NCBI RefSeq assembly: GCF_014189455.1
Contig: NZ_CP050299.1
Span: 62,001-126,000, forward strand
DNA length: 64,000 bases
Direction of reading: 5' to 3'
From: Mesorhizobium huakuii
GTDB taxonomy: Bacteria > Pseudomonadota > Alphaproteobacteria > Rhizobiales > Rhizobiaceae
Shown: positions 29,042 to 38,562 of the stretch, in pieces
Layout: every line of letters begins with the position of its first letter
Position numbering within the stretch: the stretch's first letter is position 1
The notes under the pieces: model-generated
The model's database searches: none
What the model saw: only the letters and a program-made list of their open reading frames with translations
Told to the model about the DNA's origin: nothing
Position numbers and translations under genes: made by a program

Positions 29042-29715
29042 AGGCGGATGCCTCGTCGGTGACCGAGGCGGACCGTGCGGCTGAGCGGGTGATCCTTGAA
29101 GGGCTGCGCGAGGCGCTGGCCGGCGTAACTTGTGTGGCGGAAGAGGAAATCGCCGCCGGCGTGGTGCCGGTGCTCGAAGGCGATGCGATCCTGCTGATCG
29201 ATCCGCTCGACGGCACCAAGGGATTCATCAACCGCAACAGCGACTTCACGGTGAATATCGCGCTTGTCCGCCAAGGCGTTCCGGAATTAGGCGTAGTTTA
29301 TGCTCCGGCAAAGGGTGTGTTGTACTCCGGCCGTCCGGGCGAAGCGACCGAGGTATCAATTGCGCCGGATTTCCAGCCGGCGGCCCGCCGCAAGATATCC
29401 GTACGAAGGGCAGCCAAGCGGCTCACCATCGTCGCGAGCCGCCCCCACCGCACGCCCGAGACCGACGAATTCATCGCCAGGTTCCCGGGCGCGGAGATCG
29501 TCTCTGTGGGCTCTTCGTTGAAGTTCTGCCTTTTGGCGAGCGGAGCGGCTGATCTTTATCCGCGCTTCGGTCGTAGTATGGAATGGGATACTGCGGCCGG
29601 CGATGCCGTGCTGCGGGCGGCTGGTGGACGAACAACGCTTCTCGAAGGCGGCCCGCTTCGCTACGGCAAACTGGGGCAACAGGACGAGGCGGATTTCGCC
29701 AATTCCTGTTCATAG
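29042..29715 (+). pseudogene. cysQ: CysQ-like 3'(2'),5'-bisphosphate nucleotidase, 5' truncated
   Basis: The frame enters from the IS6 end and reads ASSVTEADRAAERVIL, CVAEEEIAAG, LLIDPLDGTKGFINRNSDF (the DPLDGT metal site) and RFGRSMEWDTAAGDAVL, the inositol-monophosphatase/CysQ fold. The first 30-40 residues are replaced by IS sequence and the last residues are atypical. The family removes PAP made in sulfation, for instance during Nod-factor sulfate activation. The metal site is complete, but no native start is left. Confidence 0.8.
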
Positions 29716-30003
29716 CAGACACGTCACCGGCTGCGATTGATCAAAGTTCGCACTCTGGAGAATAACTCAACCGATTGGTCGGAGTGGAACAGACGCTCGT
29801 CACTTCATCAACATCTGCCAGTTGCTGCTGAATTTCACTGGGGAGCGTGAGCAGCGACTGTCCGTTGTGCGGCGATAGCGAGGTAACCGGAGAGATCCTC
29901 CGGCCACAATTTGTTCTCGCAAAACCCGGCCACACCTTGAGTCGCCAAGAGCTTTTGCTAGTCTGCCACAGCACCGGCCTTCAACAGCGGCCCGCGAGGA
30001 TAT
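29716..30003. other. Spacer before the epimerase-like gene
   Basis: About 290 bp with no recognised coding sequence. Confidence 0.3.
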
Positions 30004-30888
30004 GTGCCACAAGACAGTCAAACCCTTCATGGCGACGGCATCTCGGCTGTTATAGTCGGCCAGGGCGCCGAACTGGTGTCGCTGCAGGATGCGCAAGGAT
30101 TTGAGTTCCTCTGGCAGGCCGGTCCGGCCTGGCGGCGCCATTCTCCGTTGCTGTTTCCGATTGTCGGCCGGCTGAAGGGCGATCAACTGCGTCACCGCGG
30201 CCAGACCTATACGATGAAGCAGCACGGCTTCGCGCGCGACAAGCCTTTTGTGTGGGCGGACAGGGGACCTCGATCCTGCACGCTGGTTCTTACCGACGAC
30301 GCCGACAGCCGCGCGCACTACCCCTTCGCGTTTCGCCTGGCCGTGACTTACACGCTGGAACGCCAGCAACTCGGGGTGACCTTCGAGGTCACCAACATAG
30401 GCGACGAGCTGTTGCCGGCCTCAATCGGCGCGCACCCGGCGTTCAATTGGCCGTTGCTGTCGGAGTTACCTAAGGAGGCCTACCACCTGACATTTGCCGA
30501 TGATGAGCCGGCGCCAGTTCCTCGCCTTAGCGATGGCCTCCTGCTCGCAGCACCGCGGCCGACGCCCATCGAAGGCAGGACGCTTGCACTATCCGAACGG
30601 CTGTTCGATGACGACGCCGTCATCCTGGATCGTCCCGCAAGCACCAGCGTGCGCTACGCGGCCGAGCGTGGTCCGGCGATCGAAGTATCATGGCAGGGAT
30701 TTTCAGAACTGGGCATCTGGTCAAAGCCGGGCGGCGCCCCGTTCCTGTGCTTCGAACCCTGGCATGGCATAGCAAGCCCTGTGGACTTCGATGGCAACTT
30801 CATCGATAAGCCGGGCCTGATGCTGGTCGCACCGGGGGCGAAGCGGTCGCTTAATTACGAGATCAGACTGGAGCAGGGGCCATGGTGA
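30004..30888 (+). CDS. Aldose 1-epimerase-like protein
   Basis: The protein has 294 residues of the galactose-mutarotase fold, LacX-like branch: RHSPLLFPIVGRLKGDQLRH near residue 45, MKQHGFARDKPF with the catalytic His near 75, ASIGAHPAFNWPL near 140, and FLCFEPWHGIASPVDFDG with the catalytic Glu near 250. It interconverts alpha and beta sugars or a related substrate. The start is a GTG at 30004 without a strong Shine-Dalgarno. It lies between two inverted IS6 copies. Confidence 0.82.
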   Translation: MPQDSQTLHGDGISAVIVGQGAELVSLQDAQGFEFLWQAGPAWRRHSPLLFPIVGRLKGDQLRHRGQTYTMKQHGFARDKPFVWADRGPRSCTLVLTDDADSRAHYPFAFRLAVTYTLERQQLGVTFEVTNIGDELLPASIGAHPAFNWPLLSELPKEAYHLTFADDEPAPVPRLSDGLLLAAPRPTPIEGRTLALSERLFDDDAVILDRPASTSVRYAAERGPAIEVSWQGFSELGIWSKPGGAPFLCFEPWHGIASPVDFDGNFIDKPGLMLVAPGAKRSLNYEIRLEQGPW

Positions 30889-31217
30889 TCCCCGGACCAT
30901 CCGGAGAAGCAACGCTCGTGGGGTACCCAATCAAACTTGGCTTCGTCGGCAGCCATGCGCTTACTTCGCCATTGTTATCGGCTGAAATCCCATCAAGGGC
31001 GATCCGGTATCGATCTTGTTGTCGCCTTCCAACGAAGAGATCGCGGCAAACTCGCTTCGCGCTATCCGAATGTGGGGGTTGCCGCAGACAACCAGGCTGT
31101 GCTCGAAGAACGCGACACTATCACGCTGACGGTCCGGCCGCAGATTGCCCCCAGCTGTTGTCCGAATTGCGGTTTCGGCGCGACCACCACTTTATCAGCC
31201 TGATCGCCACGCTATCG
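30889..31217. other. Spacer before the truncated IS6
   Basis: About 330 bp. Short frames exist on the plus strand, but none shows a family signature. Confidence 0.3.
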
Positions 31218-31789
31218 GGATGTGTCGCAAACTTTTCGGTAACTTGACTGGGGCATGACAGCTCTTCGATTTTCGGGAGCGCTCAATGTTCAAAGGCAGG
31301 CACTTCGATCGATCCGTGATCCTTCAGTGCGTGCGGTGGTATCTGGCCTACAATCTGAGCTTGCGTGATCTGGAAGAGATGATGGCCGAGCGAGGCCTGA
31401 ACGTCGACCACTCCACCGTGCATCGTTGGGTCGTCCACTTCTCGCCCCAGCTTCTGGAGCGTTTCAACAAACGCAAGCGGACCGTCACCGGCAAGTGGCA
31501 TATGGACGAGACCTATATCAAGGTTCGCGGCCGTTGGATGTACCTTTACCGCGCCATCGACAGCGTCGGCGACACGGTCGAATTCTTCTTCAGCGAACAC
31601 CGTGATCTTCCGGCGGCCAAACGCTTCCTGCGCAAGGCGCTTGCACACCATGGACGCCCGAACCGCATCGTCGTCGACGGCAGTCAGACCAATCGTGAGG
31701 CAATCATTTCCTGCGATACTGAAAGCCGTCTGCGGGAGCGATCACACAAACCACCGATCCATATCCGCAAGAGCCAATACCTCACGGAT
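31218..31789 (+). mobile_element. IS6-family element (type A), 3'-truncated
   Basis: It begins with GGATGTGTCGCAA and encodes the first about 170 transposase residues, with MFKGRHFDRSVILQC starting at 31286, nearly identical to the copy at 28231-29041 but on the other strand. Identity stops at about 31789 after CTCACGGAT, in the region where the other copy also has its frameshift. Confidence 0.85.
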
Positions 31790-32062
31790 GTTGACAAGGG
31801 CCGTTCTGCTCTGATGTCCTGGAAGTGTGCTCTCAGGGCGTTCTGTCCCGGCAGACGGTCGAGACCGCGGCGCGCGCAGCAAAGTCAGGGCTGGCCGGCA
31901 GGCCAGCGAGCAGTATGCACGACTTGGCCTTGACGGAGCGAGCACGTCGCTATCGTTCGCCGGCTGCGGGATGGATCGGCGAAGCTGTTTTTGTTATTCT
32001 GTCGCGGCTCGGGTGACCGGGTGGCGAAGAACAGGGTCGAGGTTGCAACCCTGTCGCGCACC
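31790..32062. other. Non-coding stretch next to the IS110 part
   Basis: About 270 bp between the cut IS6 and the chimeric transposase. Probably the untranslated end of the IS110 element. No gene seen. Confidence 0.3.
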
Positions 32063-33286
32063 CTATGATCGTCGCACCTCATGTGCGGCGCCCGAGCGCC
32101 CCTTCGGCGATTGCTGTTTCCATGTAGCGACGAAGCGACGGTAGACTTCCTCGGCGTTGCCGATCGTCTCGCGCTCGCTCTCGCGTACCGACTTGTTGCT
32201 GTAGTCGGCAGCAGATTCCTTTGCCCTGCCGCCGCGATGAGACGGATAGCCGGCGGTCAATTCCAGCTTTCGGAGCTTCCAATCCAGCAGCGCCGAGCGG
32301 CTCCAGATGTAGTTTTCGTCCTTGGTCAGCATGTGCCAGACGATGACCGCCAGCTTGCGCGCAGTCGCGACCGCGGCAACGTGCTTACCTCGCTTGTCGC
32401 GGATGCGCATGAAGAAGGCCCGCAGCGGGCCAGGCACGCCGGAAATGACCCACGCCGCCTCGACCAGCATCGACCGCGCGTGGGCTCGGCCTTGTTTGGT
32501 GATGCGGCCGTGATAGGCCGGCTTGTCGCCGGACTGCCGGACCCGCGGGTTGAGCCCAAAATAGCTGACAAGCTTTTCCGGTGATGAGAACCGTTCGACA
32601 TCGCCAATGGCCGCCACGATACTCAGCGCGACCGTGACGTTCACGCCGGTGATCGTCATCAGTCGCTTGACCCGAGGCTCCTGGAGGGCCGTCTGCGCGA
32701 GACTCTTGTCTACTTGTGCAAGCTCACCACCAAGGCGATCGAGTTCACCGGCATGGCGAAGGACGACACGGCGCTGATCCTCGGCGAGCGGCTGAGCCTC
32801 CAGCCAAGCCCTGCCCCGCTTTGAGAACAGGGTGCCCTTGTAGGGCGGGATCAGGTTGGCGTGCAGAACGGAATGGATTCGGTTTTTGAGACGGGTCATC
32901 TGGGAGACGAGCTGCGTTCGTTCGGCCACCACGCGACGACGCGTCTCGGTTTCCTCGTCCGGCATCCAGACTTCAGGCAGAAAGCCACTCGCATGAAGCT
33001 TCGCCAGCACTGCCGCGTCGATCTTGTCGGTCTTGACCTTGGCCCAGGCGATGGCCCGGACCAGGATCGGATTGGCTATAACCACCCGGGACTGGGTCTC
33101 CGTGCCCTTCTTTATCCACTTCCGAAGAAGGTTCGCATTGACCCCATGTTCGAGTGCAAGCCTCGACACCGACACGCTAGGCTCAAGGCAGGCCGAGACA
33201 AGACGGTCCTTTGATGCAGGGTCGTATCGGCGTCGCCCGTTCCGACCAACAAGCCTTACCAGCAGTTTCTGATCATCTTCTTCCAT
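32063..33286 (-). CDS. Chimeric IS66 OrfA-IS110 transposase frame
   Basis: The frame has 407 residues from the ATG at 33286. Residues 1-60 (MEEDDQKLLVRLVGRNGRRR, then NANLLRKWIKK) are the IS66 TnpA helix-turn-helix protein. After about residue 65 the sequence becomes an IS110 transposase (KTDKIDAAVLAKLHASGFLP, LMTITGVNVTVALSIVAAIG, FGLNPRVRQSGDKPAYHGRI). The IS110 part lacks the N-terminal segment with the first catalytic Asp of its DEDD site, so it should be inactive, but the in-frame join is open throughout. It shows that one element landed in or recombined with the other. Confidence 0.8.
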   Translation of the reverse strand: MEEDDQKLLVRLVGRNGRRRYDPASKDRLVSACLEPSVSVSRLALEHGVNANLLRKWIKKGTETQSRVVIANPILVRAIAWAKVKTDKIDAAVLAKLHASGFLPEVWMPDEETETRRRVVAERTQLVSQMTRLKNRIHSVLHANLIPPYKGTLFSKRGRAWLEAQPLAEDQRRVVLRHAGELDRLGGELAQVDKSLAQTALQEPRVKRLMTITGVNVTVALSIVAAIGDVERFSSPEKLVSYFGLNPRVRQSGDKPAYHGRITKQGRAHARSMLVEAAWVISGVPGPLRAFFMRIRDKRGKHVAAVATARKLAVIVWHMLTKDENYIWSRSALLDWKLRKLELTAGYPSHRGGRAKESAADYSNKSVRESERETIGNAEEVYRRFVATWKQQSPKGRSGAAHEVRRS

Positions 33287-33368
33287 CACAAGGTGTCCAC
33301 CTATTTTGGTGGACACCTCATGCATCAGAGCACTCAACACCAAAAGGTGCGGGGAAATTCGCGCCTAC
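33105..33368 (-). mobile_element. IS66-family left-end fragment
   Basis: The end GTAGGCGCGAATTT, read from 33368, matches the GAAAGCGCGAATTT end of the complete IS66 copies nearby. The tnpA start follows, then the IS110 junction at about 33105. The flank after 33368 holds the tts box. Confidence 0.7.
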
Positions 33369-33396
33369 CACCAAACTGTCTGGCGGGCACGTTGTC

Positions 33397-33428
33397 GTCA
33401 GGTTCTCGACAGCTTCCCTATGTCAGAT
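33397..33428 (+). promoter_or_regulatory. tts box (TtsI-binding site)
   Basis: GTCAGGTTCTCGACAGCT at 33397-33414 matches the conserved half of the tts box, GTCAG-x-TT-x-TCGAAAGCT, with one mismatch, followed by GTCAG at 33421-33425. TtsI activates genes for type III secretion in rhizobia. It ends 46 bp before an ORF start. Confidence 0.7.
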
Positions 33429-33474
33429 CCAAGCCCAGCTTCAAGCTGGCTTATATTGCTGAAAGTGAGAACGG

Positions 33475-33753
33475 ATGGATTTCACCTCGACCAAGCGGGT
33501 GCGCGGACAATCGAACAGGAACGGCCTGCAAGAGAGCTCACGTGCGGCTCCGTCCGCAGGTGCGGCGGCATTTGAGCGGCAACTGAGCGAGATCGCCAAT
33601 TCAGGTGGAGGTGGTGGAGCAATGCCGGCCGGCTCGGCGCCGCAGACGGCTCAGTCAACTCGATCCAGAAGGCTCAACAAGCGCCCTCTTCATCCCGAGG
33701 ATGCTCTGCTTATTTCGGGGTTTGAGGAGGCCCGGTGCTGTCACATTGATTGA
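33475..33753 (+). pseudogene. Putative type III effector, N-terminal fragment
   Basis: The frame has 92 residues beginning MDFTSTKRVRGQSNRNGL, rich in Ser, Gly, Ala and Arg, with little predicted structure, as expected for a secretion signal. It begins 46 bp after a tts box. The last residues are read from IS6 sequence that starts at 33735, so the native C-terminal part is missing. No effector family was recognised. The call rests on the tts box plus composition. Confidence 0.45.
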
Positions 33754-34543
33754 GGGGTAAGGAAATTGAGGTAGCAGCGCGCCCATGACCGTGAGTGCAC
33801 CGACCTACAAGAACCACCGCTATCCGATCGAAATCGTGGCCCGTGCTGTCTGGCTCTACTTCCGCTTCAATCTGAGCCTGCGCGATGTCGAGGAAATGCT
33901 GCTCGATCGCGGGATCGTCGTTTCCTACGAGACCATCCGCCGATGGTGCCGAAAGCACGGCCCTGATTATGCGCGCCGCATACGCCGCTAGTCGCCGACG
34001 GAAAGATGATGTCTGGCACCTGGATGAAGTCGCGGTGCGCATCAACGGTCAGAAGTGCTGGTTGTGGAGAGCGGTTGATCAGGACGGATATGTGCTCGAC
34101 GAGATCGTCCAGACGCGTCGCAACAGCAAGGCCGCCAGGCGCCTGCTGACGCGACTTCTGAAGAAGCAGGGGCTGCCGCCAAAGCGTATGATCACCGACA
34201 AATTGCGCTCCTACGGGGCGGCCAAACGCCAGCTCATGCCGAACGTGGAACACCGCTCGCATAAAGGCTTGAACAACCGGGCGGAGAATTCTCATCTGCC
34301 GTTCCGAAAACGGGAACGAACGCGACAGGGTTTCCGGTCGGTCGGCTCATTGCAGCATTTCGTGTCGATCTTCTCCGCCGTCCGAAATCTCTTCGTCCCA
34401 TCCCAGACCAACCGCTCCGCAGCACAAATTCGAGCCCATCGACGCCAGGCAATGGCCGCGTGGGAAGCCGTGCGTGCACGGCCTGCCTGAAAAGCGCGGT
34501 GTCGGCCTCACGCGGCCACATTTCAAACAACGTGACAACGCCC
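33735..34543 (+). mobile_element. IS6-family insertion sequence (type B), full length
   Basis: About 809 bp. Ends are GGTGCTGTCACATTGATT at 33735 and GGGCGTTGTCACGTTGTTT read inward from 34543, which pair imperfectly. It contains one transposase gene. No target duplication was seen (GAGGAGGCC against TCGGCATGC). Confidence 0.75.
33785..34490 (+). pseudogene. IS6-family transposase (type B), frameshifted
   Basis: N-terminal part IEIVARAVWLYFRFNLSLRD and EEMLLDRGIVVSYETIRRWC ends at a stop near 33990; the DDE part continues in the next frame as KDDVWHLDEVAVRINGQKCW, MITDKLRSYGAAKRQLMPNV and NRAENSHLPFRKRERTRQGF. One base change near 33990-34000 would restore a protein of about 235 residues. 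Confidence 0.8.
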
Positions 34544-34715
34544 TCGGCATGCCCGTGGTCGACATCATTATCGTGGACAGCACTGCGAGCGCGTATCAGA
34601 ATACGATTCGGTTTGCTTAGGCCACTTATAATATGCACTCACCGCTTTTAACGCTCCTGATGGCATTTAGCGGCCAAGCGCTTTTTCAGGCCAGCGAGGC
34701 GATCGTTAGATCTAG
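34544..34715. other. Short spacer after the IS6
   Basis: No gene or clear terminator recognised in 172 bp. Confidence 0.3.
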
Positions 34716-36074
34716 TCACGGGCCCGGCCACTTAGCAGGCGCGCTGGGCGCACGATCGATCGGCCGGTTTAATGTCTCCGCAAGCTGATGACCGGAGAAG
34801 GCGGCTTCCAACTGCGCTTTGTCCAATTCGCCCTCCCAGCGGGCGATGACGAGCGCTGCCACCGCGTTGCCGACCAAGTTCGTCAGCGCTCGGCACTCCG
34901 ACATAAAGCGGTCGACGCCAAGGATAAGAGCGAGGCCAGCGACGGGGACACTGGGTACTACGGCGAGCGTAGCAGCAAGCGTGATGAAGCCCGCACCTGT
35001 TACGCCTGCAGAACCCTTTGAGGAAAGCATCGCAACGAGCAGCAGGAGCACCTGATCGACGATCGACAGATCCGTGTTCGTCGCTTGTGCTATGAAGAGG
35101 GCGGCCAGCGTCATATAAATATTGGTGCCGTCCAAATTGAATGAATATCCTGCCGGGATGACGAGACCCACGACAGAACGTTTGGCGCCAGCCCGCTCAA
35201 TCTTCTCCATGAGCGAGGGGAGCGCGGCCTCCGAAGAGGACGTTGCCAGAACAAGCAGCAGCTCTTCCTTGATGTAGCGAATGAGAGAAAAGATGGAGAA
35301 GCCGTTGTAACGGCAGACCGCGCCGAGCACCCCGAACACGAATAGGAACGCGGTGAGATAGAACGTCGCCACCAGCATGGCGAGGTTGACCATCGAACCG
35401 ATTCCATATTTGCCGATGGTGAAGGCCATCGCGCCGAAAGCCCCGATCGGTGCGGCCTTCATCAGAATGCCGACCAGCTTGAACACCGGCGCGATGAGCG
35501 CCTGGAGCAGAGAAAGCACAGGCTTCCCCGTCTCTCCACCCTTTGCCAGGGCGATGCCGAACAGAACCGAGAAGAACAGGACCTGCAGGATGTCGCCCTC
35601 CGCGAAGGCACCGACGACCGTTGACGGGATGATGTTCATCAGGAAGCCGATCACCGACTGCTGGTGCGCCTTTGCGGCATAGGTGCTCACCGCCTGGGCA
35701 TCGAGCGAGGCCGGATCGATGTTGAGGCCGGCCCCGGGTTGAACGACATTGGCAACTATGAGGCCGACGATCAGTGCCAGCGTCGAGAAGGTTAGGAAAT
35801 AGAACATCGCCTTCCCGGCGACCCGGCCCAACTTCTGAAGATCGTTCATGCCGGCGATGCCGGTCGCAATTGTCAGGAAGATGACAGGCGCGATGACCAT
35901 CTTGACGAGCTTGATGAATGCATCTCCGAGCGGCTTCACGCTTTCGCCGATCTCCGGATAGAAATAGCCAAGTGCGACGCCAAGCGCGATTGCGGCAAGC
36001 ACCTGCACGTAAAGCCGCGCAAAATGGGGTTTATGAGGGCCTGCGTTCGCGCTGCGGATCTCTGGAGCTAACAC
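34716..36074 (-). CDS. dctA: C4-dicarboxylate transporter DctA
   Basis: The protein has 452 residues of the DAACS family of sodium- or proton-coupled symporters. Seen: [20 protein letters not shown], the serine-rich [15 protein letters not shown] (HP1), [20 protein letters not shown] and [20 protein letters not shown] (HP2). It imports succinate, malate and fumarate, the carbon source of bacteroids. The GTG at 36074 is chosen because GGGAGAGA precedes it and homology begins close by; the frame is open to 36185. A perfect -24/-12 promoter lies about 94 bp upstream. No dctB/dctD are present here. Confidence 0.93.
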   Translation of the reverse strand: MLAPEIRSANAGPHKPHFARLYVQVLAAIALGVALGYFYPEIGESVKPLGDAFIKLVKMVIAPVIFLTIATGIAGMNDLQKLGRVAGKAMFYFLTFSTLALIVGLIVANVVQPGAGLNIDPASLDAQAVSTYAAKAHQQSVIGFLMNIIPSTVVGAFAEGDILQVLFFSVLFGIALAKGGETGKPVLSLLQALIAPVFKLVGILMKAAPIGAFGAMAFTIGKYGIGSMVNLAMLVATFYLTAFLFVFGVLGAVCRYNGFSIFSLIRYIKEELLLVLATSSSEAALPSLMEKIERAGAKRSVVGLVIPAGYSFNLDGTNIYMTLAALFIAQATNTDLSIVDQVLLLLVAMLSSKGSAGVTGAGFITLAATLAVVPSVPVAGLALILGVDRFMSECRALTNLVGNAVAALVIARWEGELDKAQLEAAFSGHQLAETLNRPIDRAPSAPAKWPGP

Positions 36075-36167
36075 TGTCTCTCTCCCTGACCGGGTCGGGG
36101 CGGGCGCTTCCTCCCTTCCCAGGCTTCTCCCACGCGGCGCCCCGGTCCAGCGCTGCTGCCATCTCGG

Positions 36168-36184
36168 TCGCAAGTGCCGTGCCA
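36168..36184 (-). promoter_or_regulatory. Sigma-54 (-24/-12) promoter of dctA
   Basis: On the minus strand TTGGCACGGCACTTGC: TGGCACG, four bases, TTGC. Both halves match the consensus (GG at 36182-36183, GC at 36170-36171). It lies 94 bp before the dctA GTG. No TGT-N10-ACA site was seen upstream, so the activator is more likely DctD than NifA. Confidence 0.85.
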
Positions 36185-36441
36185 AATGAAAACCTTCGCC
36201 AGACGCCCCTCAGGCTTGCGGTTTTGCCAGCAGTTGGATGTGTGATCGTCGTCGATCTTGCTGAGAGCCGGTCAAGAGATCGGGAGCGCGGGCCCGGGCG
36301 CCGGCGGTGACCCGCTTGAGTCGTGGCTTGGACGGCGGAAACGTCTCCGAAACCGTTGGAAAATGCGTGGCGGCGGGTGGACAAGGGCGTAGCGATCGGC
36401 CTAGACGACGTTCGCAACTCCCTGAAATCCGCGAGAACACT
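36185..36441. other. Divergent gap between dctA and the next ORF
   Basis: About 260 bp that should hold the enhancer sites for dctA. No gene recognised. Confidence 0.3.
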
Positions 36442-36867
36442 ATGAGGCAGCAGAAGCGACCCTTTGTCGTCGAGATCAAACAGAAGCGTGGGCTCGTGAA
36501 GCGGCCACAGTCGATCTGGGGCGGCATCGACCTGGCCACCATCTCGAGCGAAGTCGCGGAAGCGAAGACGGAAGATGCGATCGCTGAAGCGACGCCGCAG
36601 CCGATTTTCCCTGGTGAAGATGTTCGTTCTGAGCCGATGCTCGCCATCGGTGAAGCAGAAAGCGACGTTAAGCACGTGATCACGCCCGACGCGGCGCTTC
36701 CCGAGCCGCCAACGGTTGAGGAAGCGCCGGTTCCAGAGGCATCGAATGCACCGGGTGGAGACAGACAGACCCGCAGGAAGAAGCGGTGGCAGGACGATGT
36801 GCCTTTGCCGCGAGGTGAACGATGGAAGCGGCGCCTACCATGGGTGCTACGCCAGCGCCGGCGTTAG
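36442..36867 (+). CDS. Conserved rhizobial hypothetical protein
   Basis: The protein has 141 residues. The start MRQQKRPFVVEIKQKRGL and SIWGGIDLATI, and the basic end PRGERWKRRLPWVLRQRRR, flank an acidic, Pro/Glu-rich middle. I have a general impression of similar small proteins on rhizobial accessory replicons but know no function. It is basic at both ends and probably cytoplasmic. The ATG at 36442 is chosen on this N-terminus; the frame is open further upstream. Confidence 0.55.
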   Translation: MRQQKRPFVVEIKQKRGLVKRPQSIWGGIDLATISSEVAEAKTEDAIAEATPQPIFPGEDVRSEPMLAIGEAESDVKHVITPDAALPEPPTVEEAPVPEASNAPGGDRQTRRKKRWQDDVPLPRGERWKRRLPWVLRQRRR

Positions 36868-37029
36868 CGCCAGGATCGACTGCGTCAGGATTGAAGCTGC
36901 CTTTATCGAACTGCCTATGACAGGCCGCGAGTGCTACAATGAAATAAGGAAGGGCTTGAAGGGGTACGGAAGGGGTTTGCCTATCAGCCGCTCTGGGATT
37001 TTGGTGCGAGAATGAAATCGAAAACTGGC
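36868..37029. other. Spacer
   Basis: No recognised gene. Confidence 0.25.
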
Positions 37030-37490
37030 TCAGGCTGGCCAAGGCATCGACTCCCGCAAAACAGCCGGGGAAGTAATGGCCGCTTCGGCATATACTGCAA
37101 GCGCGGCAGGTTTCATTCTGAGTGCGGCCTCAAAGTCCCGGTTCGGCAAATCAATCACCTGGCGAAAAAGCGCTGCAGCCCTTGCCGCATGGCGCGCGGC
37201 AGCGACCCGCTTTGCCTCGCGGATTTTCACCCCGGCCGCGCTAACAGAATCAATCCCTTGAAGAGCAGGCGATGCTGAGCGCTTTTTTCGCAGCGTGCCA
37301 AATGGGCTCCCAAGCCTCGTGAGCTTCCCAGTAATACCGTCGTTGAAAAGGTCGATACCCCATCGAAACTCGTTTGAGCTGAGTGCTTCGTCAACGGCGA
37401 CGGTCACCGGGTCGCTGTCGTACTGTGACCCAACGGGTCGCGCACAGGATGCGGATGTTTGCCAGGCAGGTATGCGTAGCTCGGGAAATT
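37030..37490 (-). pseudogene. DUF309-family gene, frameshifted
   Basis: Pieces in several minus frames: the N-terminal LPGKHPHPVRDPLGHS near 37440, DPVTVAVDEALSS and FRWGIDLFNDG near 37370, YYWEAHEAWEPIWHAA in the next frame, then SAAGVKIREAKRVAA with HAARAAALFRQV. These together are the DUF309 fold (helical bundle with a Y-x-W-E-x-H-E-x-W-E motif). At least three shifts break it. Part of its 5' end recurs at 55.0-55.3 kb. Confidence 0.65.
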
Positions 37491-37790
37491 CTTTTCGGGC
37501 AGCAAGCGAGAACGTGACCTAGACCCAGCAATCATTAAAGCCACGTGGATGGCAATTCACATGGAATCTGATGGGATAGCTGCGCACGCCCGTTCCACAG
37601 GACGTATCTCCCGCGGCGCCCCCTCCTGGCGCTTAAGCTGCGAGATCGAAGCGGTGACATGGTCAGCGAGCACGAAAAACTTGCGGCACGCACGTGGAGA
37701 TCAAGTCGCAGTTTGGTCGATATACCTCCATCGCGCCCTATAGGAGTCGAGCAGGAATTTGGCCGCCAGGTAAGAGCAGCGCCGGGCCGG
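37491..37790. other. Spacer upstream of the DUF309 remnant
   Basis: 300 bp without a recognised gene. Confidence 0.25.
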
Positions 37791-37898
37791 CTAGAGACGG
37801 CCGAAGTGACCTGAGCGACGAAGCTTCGCTAGCAGGATGCTGGCCGTTCCGGAGTGATCAAGCCTCGCTTGCTCACTCAGCGGAGACGCATTCCAGGC
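37791..37898 (-). pseudogene. 3' part of a small gene split by IS66
   Basis: The minus frame reads WNASPLSEQARLDHSGTASI and ends LRRSGHFGRL-stop at 37791. Removing the IS66 insertion and one copy of its target duplication joins it in frame to 45925-45639. See that entry. Confidence 0.6.
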
Positions 37899-37976
37899 GA
37901 AAGCGCGAATTTCTCTGCACCTTTTTCCATTGAGCGTGTTTTGGCATGAAGTGTCCACTTTGGAGGTGGACACCAC

Positions 37977-38429
37977 GTGATTGAGGACGATGAACAGAAA
38001 CTGCTGGTGAGGCGAATTTTGCGTAACGGCCGCCGGCGGTACGACGCGGCGTCAAAAGAGCGGCTCGTTGCGGCCTGCCTTGAGCCTGGCGTGTCGGTAT
38101 CGGGACTTGCGCTTGAACATGGGATCAATGCCAACCTTCTTCGGAAGTGGATAAAGACGACCAAAGACGCCGTTGCTTTGCCGCCACCTGCGCCGTCGGC
38201 GTTCATTCCAGTTCAAGTCAGCGCCGCGGAGTACAGCCTGCCTATGCAGGGCAATTCGGTAGAGAGGCCTGCCACGCGTGGTGAAGAGCGGCTGTCGAAG
38301 TCGTCGCCACTCCCAGCCAAGGTGAGCGCGTCTTTGCCGAACGGCGTGAAGTTGACGCTGGAATGCGGTGATGTGGATGCATTGACGGCGATCATCGGAG
38401 CACTGGGTCATGTTCAGACTGGGCGCTGA
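37977..38429 (+). CDS. tnpA: IS66 TnpA (OrfA)
   Basis: The protein has 150 residues from a GTG. Helix-turn-helix of the IS66 Orf2/TnpA type (RRYDAASKERLVAACLEPGV, ALEHGINANLLRKWIK) and a Pro/Ala-rich end. It is identical in sequence to the copy at 44270-44722. Overlaps tnpB by 20 bases. Confidence 0.9.
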   Translation: MIEDDEQKLLVRRILRNGRRRYDAASKERLVAACLEPGVSVSGLALEHGINANLLRKWIKTTKDAVALPPPAPSAFIPVQVSAAEYSLPMQGNSVERPATRGEERLSKSSPLPAKVSASLPNGVKLTLECGDVDALTAIIGALGHVQTGR

Positions 38430-38562
38430 CCTGACAGTCTACCTGCATCGCGAACCGATCGACTTCCGCGCCGGCATCAACAGCCTTGCGGTCCTGGTTC
38501 AGGAGGTGATGGAGCTCGACCCGTTTGCGCCTGCGGTCTTTGCCTTTTGCAATCGCCGTCGC
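38410..38562 (+). pseudogene. tnpB: IS66 TnpB, 5' half
   Basis: MFRLGADLTVYLHREPIDFR to FAFCNRRR, then the recombinase element begins after 38562. The remainder is at 41171-41374. Confidence 0.9.

Noticed and set aside
30937..31203. 88-residue plus frame before the truncated IS6
   Set aside because: No Shine-Dalgarno, no recognised motif, biased composition; likely non-coding.
33415..33450. AGCTTCAAGCT palindrome as a second tts-like site
   Set aside because: Spacing from the GTCAG is wrong for a tts box; the site at 33397 explains the signal better.
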